A stretch of DNA of 64,000 nucleotides from Saccharopolyspora gloriosae (GTDB lineage: Bacteria > Actinomycetota > Actinomycetes > Mycobacteriales > Pseudonocardiaceae), in assembly GCF_014203325.1 (NCBI RefSeq), contig NZ_JACHIV010000001.1:6015501-6079500 (forward strand). The letters run 5' to 3'. The number at the start of each line of letters is the position of its first letter. Position 1 is the first letter of the stretch. The notes beneath the pieces are model-generated. The model ran no database searches, had not been told where the DNA came from, and worked only from the letters and a program-made list of their open reading frames with translations. A program made the position numbers and the translations under genes. Below are positions 58,238 through 64,000 of this stretch, piece by piece.

Positions 58238-59287
58238 GTGCCCCCACCGTCCACAGTGGTCGATCGGGCCGTGGGCTGCCTGCTCGGCGGGGCTCTCGGC
58301 GACGCGCTCGGAGCACCGGTCGAGTTCCAGCAGCTGGACGGGATCCGCGCCGAGCACGGCGAGCAGGGCATCACCGAGCCGCCTCCGCAAGCCCTGTTGG
58401 GCGACGCCACGCAGATGACGCTGTTCACCGGCGAGGGCTACCTCAGCGCGTGGACCCAGGGCAACAACGGCGGCCAGTGGCGACCCGTCGAAACGGTCAC
58501 GGCCGCCTACCGCCGCTGGCTGATCACCCAGCAGGAGTCCAAGCCGCCGCCGGGCGCGACCGGTCTGCTCGCCGAGGGCGAGCTGTACGCGAGCCGCGCG
58601 CCCGGGCTCACCAGCTTGCGCGCGCTGGGCGAACCGGAGCTCGGCAGCCCGGACCGCCCGCGCAACAGCTCGAAGGGCTGCGGCGGCGTGGACCGCAGCA
58701 CGCCGGTCGGTTTCGCCCCCAGCGCGACCATCGCCTACGGGCTCGGCTGCCGGCTCGCCGCGCTCACCCACGGCGGCGGCGGTGGCTGGGCGTCGGCGGG
58801 CACGCTGTCGCTGATCGTGCACTTGATCGCCGTGCAGGGCAGGCGGTTGCCGGACGCGGTGGACCAGGCGACGGGGCGCGTGCTGCGCGACGACGGGGAG
58901 ACCGCGGGCCTGCTCGCGGAGGCCTCCACGCTGTCCCGGCTGGGCGCTTCCGTCTCGCACGTGGAACGGCTCGGGCAGGGCTGGATCGGCCCGGAAGCCC
59001 TGGCCATCGGCGCGTACTGCGCGCTGGCGCTGCCCCGGCCGGAGCAGTTCCCGGACGCGCTGCGCCTGGCCGCGAACCACTCCGGGCACAGCGACAGCAC
59101 GGCCGCGATCACCGGCGCCATCCTCGGCGCCCGCCACGGCACCGCCGCGCTCCCCCGCCAATGGCTGTCCCGCCTGGAACTGGCCGACGTGATCGAACGC
59201 ATCGGCCACGACATCGGAGCCTCCTGCACAGGCGAAAAGTTCAACGAACGCCGCTACCTGGGCCTGGACCCACCCCCCGCCCCCTGA
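58238..59287 (+). CDS. ADP-ribosylglycohydrolase homologue with altered metal ligands
   Basis: A 349-aa protein with the all-helical ADP-ribosylglycohydrolase fold: GCLLGGALGDALGAPVEF, then GDATQMTLFTGEGYL, GFAPSATIAYGLGCRLAALTHG and NHSGHSDSTAAITGAILGA. Active relatives read DDTQM and SGDSDST at the two magnesium sites; here one Asp of each is lost (Ala and His). Hydrolysis of ADP-ribose from proteins is therefore doubtful. GTG start with AAGGAG eight bases before it. Divergent from the AfsR-like regulator; repeat G follows the stop. Confidence 0.87.
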   Translation: MPPPSTVVDRAVGCLLGGALGDALGAPVEFQQLDGIRAEHGEQGITEPPPQALLGDATQMTLFTGEGYLSAWTQGNNGGQWRPVETVTAAYRRWLITQQESKPPPGATGLLAEGELYASRAPGLTSLRALGEPELGSPDRPRNSSKGCGGVDRSTPVGFAPSATIAYGLGCRLAALTHGGGGGWASAGTLSLIVHLIAVQGRRLPDAVDQATGRVLRDDGETAGLLAEASTLSRLGASVSHVERLGQGWIGPEALAIGAYCALALPRPEQFPDALRLAANHSGHSDSTAAITGAILGARHGTAALPRQWLSRLELADVIERIGHDIGASCTGEKFNERRYLGLDPPPAP

Positions 59288-59329
59288 CCTTCGCCCCAGC
59301 CCTGCCCAGAGACCAGGAAGCGACCAAAG

Positions 59330-59820
59330 CCCCTGCCTCCCGGCAAAGCCGTGCTCTGGGCGGCGAAGTGCTCCTGCCTGGCGGCCGAAGGCCGTGCATT
59401 GCGGCGAAGCCGTGCCCTGGGCGGGCGAAGCCACGCCTGCCCGGCGGCCGAAGGCCGTGCATTGCGGCGAAGCCGTGCCCTGGGCGGACGAAGCCACGCC
59501 TGCCCGGCGGCCGAAGGCCGTGCATTGCGGCGAAGCCGTGCCCTGGGCGGACGAAGCCACGCCTGCCCGGCGGCCGAAGGCCGTGCATTGCGGCGAAGCC
59601 GTGCCCTGGGCGGACGAAGCCACGCCTGCCCGGCGGCCGAAGGCCGTGCCTGTATGTGCGAAGCACATAGCCCACGTCAAAAAGCCGACCACCCGCGGGT
59701 TCTCAGTGCCTTCCTCGCGAGGACAGCTTTTTCCCTCGTGGCGGAGCCACTCGGGAAAAAGATCCCGCAGCGAGGAAGGCACTGAGGTTCCGCCACCCGA
59801 CCACACGTCCAAACCGACCG
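59330..59820 (+). repeat. Covariant palindromic repeat R2, copy G with 63-bp array
   Basis: Four 63-bp units (GTGCCCTGGG starts at 59412, 59475, 59538, 59601) each with GGCGAAGCC, GGACGAAGCC and GGCCGAAGGCC hairpins, then hairpin TATGTGC-GAA-GCACATA (59653-59669). Core outer arms are 59704-59718 and 59770-59784 with block TGCCTTC. It fills the 542-bp convergent gap; no gene is seen there. Confidence 0.88.
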
Positions 59821-59829
59821 GGCGGGCAC

Positions 59830-60705
59830 TCATGCCTTACGAGCTAGCCCGGCGAGCATTCGGGAGCGTTCCGGGTCGCCGGTGAACTCCTCCTGCCCAT
59901 CCGGCCGCCACTGAGGCGCATAGACCAACCCGGGCTCCACCATCGCGAAGTCCCCGAAGAACGCCCGGATCTCCGAGTGGGAGCGGAGCTGCCCCGGGTG
60001 GGTCGACTGCTCGTAGGCTTCCACGAGCCGCCGGTTCTCCTCTTGCTCCTGTTCGGTCGCGTCGGAGGTCGTCCAGTGCGACACGGCGAGCAGCGAACCG
60101 CTGGGCAGCCGTTCCCGCAGCGCGTCGAGCGCGCCGTGCGGGCCGACGGCGTCCTTGGAGAAGTGCAGCATCGACAGCATCAGCATGCAGATGGGTTCGT
60201 CGAACCGGATCACCCCGGTGTCGTCCAGCAGCGCCCACATCCCGCCGGGGTCGGCGATCGGGTCGGCGCGCAGCGCGCGGTGCCGTCGCGGGTCGCCTTC
60301 CCGGTCGAGGATGAGTCCGCCCAGCGACTGCACCACGGGGTCGTTGTCCACGTAGACGACGCGCGTGTCGCCGGGGTCGCGGGCTTCGGGCGCGGAGCTC
60401 CAGTGCAGCTCGGCGACTTCGTGCACGTTGCCGACGGTGGGCAGGCCGGAGCCGAGGTCCAGGAATTGCCGGATGCCGGAGTCGAGGGCGTAGCGCACGA
60501 CCCGGTTGAGGAAGCGGCGGTTGGCCCGGCAGTAGGCCTTCATGCCGGGGACGATCTCCACGACGCGCTGTCCGAAAGCGCGGTCGATCTCCCAGTTGTG
60601 CGCCCCGCCGAGGTACCAGTCGTAGACGCGCGCCGCGCTGGGCGTGGTGACGCTGTCGCGCATGTCGGAGGGCATCGCCTCGACGGGGTGGTGCAGTGTG
60701 CTCAT
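59830..60705 (-). CDS. DUF574 SAM-dependent methyltransferase
   Basis: A 291-aa protein of the actinobacterial DUF574/Methyltransf_19 family: PSAARVYDWYLGGAHNWEIDR at the start (motif parts), FLDLGSGLPTVGNVHE as the SAM-binding loop, VVYVDNDPVV as the acidic motif II, and MLMLSMLHF. The many paralogues of this family in actinobacteria have no proven substrate. No partner gene is adjacent. Confidence 0.88.
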   Translation of the reverse strand: MSTLHHPVEAMPSDMRDSVTTPSAARVYDWYLGGAHNWEIDRAFGQRVVEIVPGMKAYCRANRRFLNRVVRYALDSGIRQFLDLGSGLPTVGNVHEVAELHWSSAPEARDPGDTRVVYVDNDPVVQSLGGLILDREGDPRRHRALRADPIADPGGMWALLDDTGVIRFDEPICMLMLSMLHFSKDAVGPHGALDALRERLPSGSLLAVSHWTTSDATEQEQEENRRLVEAYEQSTHPGQLRSHSEIRAFFGDFAMVEPGLVYAPQWRPDGQEEFTGDPERSRMLAGLARKA

Positions 60706-60849
60706 CCGCTCTCCTGGACCGCCCTGTCAGCGGGTGACGCCATGGAACACCGTCCACGATCACTCATCGGAATCAGTATTCCAACCCTTTCGGGGGCTCA
60801 AGCAATGTGTTCAGGATGAGCATGACCCCGGAGAGGGGTCGAACGCGAA

Positions 60850-60882
60850 CCGGCCCGGCCGCGTGTCGCGCGACCGGGCCGG
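60850..60882 (-). terminator. Hairpin after ectD
   Basis: CCGGCCCGG and its complement around a 15-base loop, 12 bp past the ectD stop. There is no U-run. The rest of the 188-bp gap to the methyltransferase start shows nothing notable. Confidence 0.5.
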
Positions 60883-60893
60883 GCGGTGCCGCG

Positions 60894-61796
60894 TCAGCGC
60901 ACGACGGCGCTGGGGTCCCGCGCGGCGACGAAGCTCGGCCGCGGCCGGTCCGCCGCGAACGGCGCCACCGGCGCGTTGCGCACGCTGTTGAACACGATGA
61001 AGATGTTCGACCGCGGGAACGGCGTGATGTTGTTGCCGGACCCGTGCATCGTGTTCGAGTCGAACCACAACGCCGACCCCGCGTACCCGGTGAACTGCTC
61101 GATCCCGTGCTCGTAGCCGAGCCGGGTGATGTCGTCCTCGCCCGGAACCCCCACCTTCTGCTCCTTCAGCGAAGATTTGTAGTTCTCCCCCGGAGTGCGG
61201 CCCACGCACGACACGTAGGTGCGGTGCGCGCCCGGCATGACCATCAATCCGCCGTTGAACGGATAATTGTCGGTGAGCGCCACCGACAGGCTCACCGCGC
61301 GCGGCGCGGGAAGGCCGTCTTCGGCGTGCCAGGTCTCGAAATCGGAATGCCAGTAGAACCCGCTGCCCTTGAATCCCGGCATGTAGTTGATCCGGCTCTG
61401 GTGCACGTAGACCTCGGATCCAAGGATCTGCCGCGCCCGGTCCAGCACTCGCGGGTCGCGCACCAGCTCGGCGATCAGCTCGCTGGTGCGGTGCACCTCG
61501 AACAAGGACCTGACCTGGCCGGAGTCCTTCTCCACGACGGTGCGCTCATCGGCCCGGACCTCGGGGTCCTTGGTGAGCCGATCGAGTTCCTGCCAGTACT
61601 TCTGCACTTCCGCCGGGGACAGCAGACCCGGCACGGTGTGGAATCCCTTGGCCTCGTGCGCGGCCAGGTCGGTCCGCGTCGCCGGTCCGGCGCGCACGCC
61701 GGACCACACGACGGGATCGGTGCGTTCGATGAATGCGGACTCGGTGCCGCGCCGAGTCGGATAACGGTCCTGAGTCGTCACATCCGCGACGGTCAT
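60894..61796 (-). CDS. ectD: Ectoine hydroxylase
   Basis: A 300-aa Fe(II)/2-oxoglutarate dioxygenase that makes 5-hydroxyectoine. The iron site has HSDFETWH (His-x-Asp) and the distal His in SNTMHGSGNN; the EctD signature FYWHSDFETWHAEDG is intact and VSLSVALTDNYPFNGGLMV follows. AAGGAGG sits eight bases before the ATG. It lies 283 bp after ectC, beyond an ectC terminator, so it may have its own promoter. Confidence 0.96.
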   Translation of the reverse strand: MTVADVTTQDRYPTRRGTESAFIERTDPVVWSGVRAGPATRTDLAAHEAKGFHTVPGLLSPAEVQKYWQELDRLTKDPEVRADERTVVEKDSGQVRSLFEVHRTSELIAELVRDPRVLDRARQILGSEVYVHQSRINYMPGFKGSGFYWHSDFETWHAEDGLPAPRAVSLSVALTDNYPFNGGLMVMPGAHRTYVSCVGRTPGENYKSSLKEQKVGVPGEDDITRLGYEHGIEQFTGYAGSALWFDSNTMHGSGNNITPFPRSNIFIVFNSVRNAPVAPFAADRPRPSFVAARDPSAVVR

Positions 61797-62079
61797 CAGT
61801 TGCGCCTCCTTCGCGAATTACCGCCGGAGCGCCCGATTCCACGTCGGAATCGGGCGCCATTTCTCGGTTCCTCGGTCGGTGGCCGTTCCCCTCGTCGGGG
61901 GATACGTGTCGCACACCGCGGCAGGCAACCAGACAGTTCTGGGCTACCCGACCGCCGCGGTCATTACGCATGCGTTCCGGCGAGGTTTCCCGGACGGGCG
62001 CGGCAGGCATGAAAAACCGCCCACGGCCGCGGGCGGCGGCTCGTGGGCGGTGCGGCGGGAACGCCGGGTCGATGCCCGG
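61797..62079. other. Spacer between ectC and ectD
   Basis: A 283-bp gap on the minus-strand ectoine locus. It contains the ectC terminator at its ectC end and about 220 bp that may carry an ectD promoter. No gene is seen. Confidence 0.5.
62016..62051 (-). terminator. ectC intrinsic terminator
   Basis: ACCGCCCACG pairs across a GC-rich loop; on the minus strand the stem is followed by TTTTTC, a good U-run. It would partly block read-through into ectD. Confidence 0.8.
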
Positions 62080-62469
62080 TCAGTCCTCCACGATCAGCGG
62101 GTACACGCCGTTCTCGTCGTGCACCTCGCGGCCGGTCACCGGCGGGTTGAACACGCAGACCGTGCGGATGTCGGTCTTGGGACGGACCTGGTGCTTGTCG
62201 TGCTCGTTGAGCATGTACAGCGTGCCCGGCTTGAGCTGGTGGATCTCGCCGGTCGACTTGTTCTCGAGCTCGCCTTCACCCTCGTACACGAACACGGCTT
62301 CGATGTGGTTGGCGTACCAGAAGTCGTTCACGGTACCGGCGTAAAGGGTGGTCTCGTGCACCGAGAAGCCGACCTTCTCCCTGGCCAGCACGATGCGCTT
62401 GCTGCGCCAGTTCTCGGTCTGGATGTCGTCGTCGGTGTTCTCGACCTCTTCGAGGCTGCGGACGAACAC
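62080..62469 (-). CDS. ectC: L-ectoine synthase
   Basis: A 129-aa cupin that cyclises N-gamma-acetyl-diaminobutyrate to ectoine. Family blocks: [46 protein letters not shown] and [15 protein letters not shown] with metal and substrate ligands. The start is GTG with AAGGAGG five bases upstream. It follows ectB by 84 bp in the same operon. Confidence 0.97.
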   Translation of the reverse strand: MFVRSLEEVENTDDDIQTENWRSKRIVLAREKVGFSVHETTLYAGTVNDFWYANHIEAVFVYEGEGELENKSTGEIHQLKPGTLYMLNEHDKHQVRPKTDIRTVCVFNPPVTGREVHDENGVYPLIVED

Positions 62470-62553
62470 AATGCCCTCCTTCGTGGTGCCGGTGGTGCCG
62501 TACGAGACGGCCGGCCCGGAAGTGCGGGACCGGCCGTCGCGTGCGTTGTTGGA

Positions 62554-63801
62554 TCAGGCAAGCACAGCTTGCACCGAATCGACGATGATCTGAAGCCCCT
62601 GTTCGAGCTCTTCATCCGACACGGTCAGCGGCGGCATGATCTTGATCACTTCGCTCTGCGGGCCGGAGGTCTCCAGGATCAGCTTCCGGTCGAACGCCGC
62701 CTTCGAGATCTTGCCCGCGGTCTCCGGGTCCTCGAACCCGAGGCCGCGCGCGAGGCCGCGGCCCTTGGCCTGGGCGCCCTCGTACTTGTCGGCGATCTCG
62801 CCGATGACCTGGCCGACGCGCTCGCCCTTGGCGATGGTGCTCTTCTGCAGCGCGTCGTCGCTCCAGTAGAGCTTCAGCGCCTCGGACGCGGTCACGAACG
62901 CGGGGTTGTTGCCGCGGAAGGTGCCGTTGTGCTCACCGGGCTCCCACACGTCGTGCTCGGATTTGATCAGCGTCAGGGCCAGCGGCATGCCGTAGCCGCC
63001 GATGGACTTGGACAGGCAGACGATGTCCGGGGTGATGCCGGCCTCTTCGAAGCTGAAGAACGGGCCGGTGCGCCCGCAGCCCATCTGCACGTCGTCGACG
63101 ATGAGCAGCATGCCGTGCTTGTCGCACAGCTCGCGCAGGCCGCGCAGCCACTCCGGGCGGGACGAGTTGATGCCGCCCTCGCCCTGCAGGGTCTCCACGA
63201 TCACCGCGGCGGGCTCGTTCAGGCCGGAGCCGCTGTCCTCGAGCAGCCGCTCGAAGTACAGGAAGTCCGGGTACTGCCCGTCGAAGTAGTTGTCGTAGGG
63301 CATCGGCGTGGAGTGCACCAGCGGGATGCCCGCGCCGCCGCGCTTCATCGAGTTGCCCGTCACCGACAGCGACCCGAGGGTCATGCCGTGGAACGCGTTG
63401 GTGAAGCTGATGATCGACTCGCGGCCGGTGATCTTGCGGACCAGCTTGAGCGCGGACTCGACCGAGTTGGTGCCCGTCGGCCCGGGGAACTGGACCTTGT
63501 AGTCCAGCCCGCGCGGTTTGAGCAGCTTCTCGTCGATCGTCTCCAGGAACTCCCGCTTCGCGGCGGTCGCCTGGTCGAGCCCGTGCGTGACGCCGTCGCG
63601 CTCGATGTACTCGATGAGCTTGCGCTTGAGCCGCGGGTTGTTGTGGCCGTAGTTCAGCGCGCCGGCGCCGGCGAAGAAGTCCAGGTAGGGCGTGCCGTCC
63701 TCGCCGTAGAGCCAGCTGCCACCCGCCTTGTCGAACGTCGTCGGCCAGGTGCGGCTGTAACTGCGGACCTCGGATTCGAGGCTTGCGAAGATATCGTTCA
63801 C
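62554..63801 (-). CDS. ectB: Diaminobutyrate-2-oxoglutarate transaminase
   Basis: A 415-aa class III aminotransferase that makes L-2,4-diaminobutyrate from aspartate semialdehyde. [46 protein letters not shown] and the PLP lysine in [12 protein letters not shown] are all present. The start is a GTG at 63801 with GGAGG close upstream. ectA should be next upstream; a TAG on the minus strand at 63980-63982 could be its stop, but too little is visible to call it, leaving at least 179 bp between the genes. Confidence 0.96.
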   Translation of the reverse strand: MNDIFASLESEVRSYSRTWPTTFDKAGGSWLYGEDGTPYLDFFAGAGALNYGHNNPRLKRKLIEYIERDGVTHGLDQATAAKREFLETIDEKLLKPRGLDYKVQFPGPTGTNSVESALKLVRKITGRESIISFTNAFHGMTLGSLSVTGNSMKRGGAGIPLVHSTPMPYDNYFDGQYPDFLYFERLLEDSGSGLNEPAAVIVETLQGEGGINSSRPEWLRGLRELCDKHGMLLIVDDVQMGCGRTGPFFSFEEAGITPDIVCLSKSIGGYGMPLALTLIKSEHDVWEPGEHNGTFRGNNPAFVTASEALKLYWSDDALQKSTIAKGERVGQVIGEIADKYEGAQAKGRGLARGLGFEDPETAGKISKAAFDRKLILETSGPQSEVIKIMPPLTVSDEELEQGLQIIVDSVQAVLA

Positions 63802-64000
63802 GATCCTCCGTTCGCGGCGGCCGAAGCGGCCACCGGCTGCAAATCGGTCATGGTCCCCGCCGGGGAGACCTGCCGGTCGGAACTCGTTCGTCTGTGCGGC
63901 GCGGCCGGCGGATGACCCCGCCCCCGCACGTTCCCCGCGCCACCGGCTCCCACCGAGAGCCGTGCGGGACGTGCTCGCGCTAGTCCGCCGGACGTGGCGC

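Noticed and set aside
55105..59670. A 1521-codon plus-strand open frame opposite the AfsR-like regulator, and similar long frames opposite groEL (15512-17245) and the proline-rich gene (49980-52796)
   Set aside because: They are antisense shadows of real genes in very GC-rich DNA, with no family motifs and implausible composition.
59351..59785. Similar small proteins (for example with LFPSWRSHSGKRSRSE) encoded in every R2 copy on both strands
   Set aside because: The similarity follows from the repeated DNA; frames break differently at the variable block and arrays, and both strands give equally conserved peptides. They are probably listed as hypothetical proteins in databases.
63804..64000. 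3' end of ectA at the window edge
   Set aside because: All three minus frames were read by hand; none shows a recognisable EctA C-terminus, so no feature is called. A TAG at 63980-63982 is the only hint.

Overview
The window is high-GC actinobacterial DNA, most likely from a Saccharopolyspora-like member of the Pseudonocardiaceae. This rests on extreme third-position GC, an EspG/ESX accessory gene, DUF3159, DUF3263 and LytR_C genes, a stand-alone groEL with CIRCE operators, a DasR-type regulator with its operator, a streptogrisin-like protease and an ectoine/hydroxyectoine locus. The genus is an inference. No rRNA or tRNA gene, prophage, CRISPR array or transposase gene was seen.

Layout. 1-2 kb: menC and a GNAT protein. 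2-11 kb (minus strand): a molybdenum hydroxylase locus with a MoxR AAA+ protein, a CoxE-type VWA protein, XdhC, a secreted DUF4232 protein, CoxS-CoxL-CoxM and CoxG; the active-site loop makes it form II, not a proven CO dehydrogenase. 11-19 kb: a SUFU-like protein, PspC, a GH84 lipoprotein, GroEL with two CIRCE boxes, a membrane Ser/Thr kinase and CspA. 19-26 kb: AIM24, moeA, a degenerate M48-like membrane protein, a possible structured RNA, and psd-pssA (phosphatidylethanolamine synthesis). 26-31 kb: a double-AAA ATPase, the DUF3263/LytR_C pair, def and an Uma2 remnant. 31-40 kb: thiamine genes thiC-thiD and thiE facing thiO-thiS-thiG, with two TPP riboswitches and a FUSC transporter gene between. 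40-48 kb: a secreted S1 protease, a membrane protein, a Thr/Ser dehydratase, DasR, a dre-controlled SIS gene, an amidohydrolase and a BadF-type sugar kinase, i.e. amino-sugar use. 48-53 kb: DUF3159, EspG and a large proline-rich ESX-like protein. 53-60 kb: an SGNH hydrolase, an AfsR/SARP-type regulator, an ADP-ribosylglycohydrolase homologue lacking metal ligands, and a DUF574 methyltransferase. 60-64 kb: ectB-ectC-ectD, with ectA presumably beyond the window edge.

The most unusual content lies between the genes. Seven copies (A-G) of a 250-500 bp repeat occur next to gene 3' ends, four of them between convergent genes. Each has an invariant core inside a 15-bp inverted repeat of form CAG-N7-CTCGC. 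The 7-nt block differs between copies as a unit, yet the opposite arm always carries its exact complement. A second hairpin in the same element also covaries, every hairpin loop reads GNA on one strand, and copies D and G carry tandem arrays of GCGAAGC-type mini-hairpins (43-bp and 63-bp periods). Two more dispersed families are present: 47-bp palindromes after menC and thiC, and a CTCGCGAAA inverted repeat at 11.2 and 48.2 kb. The first family is the best candidate here for an undescribed genetic element.
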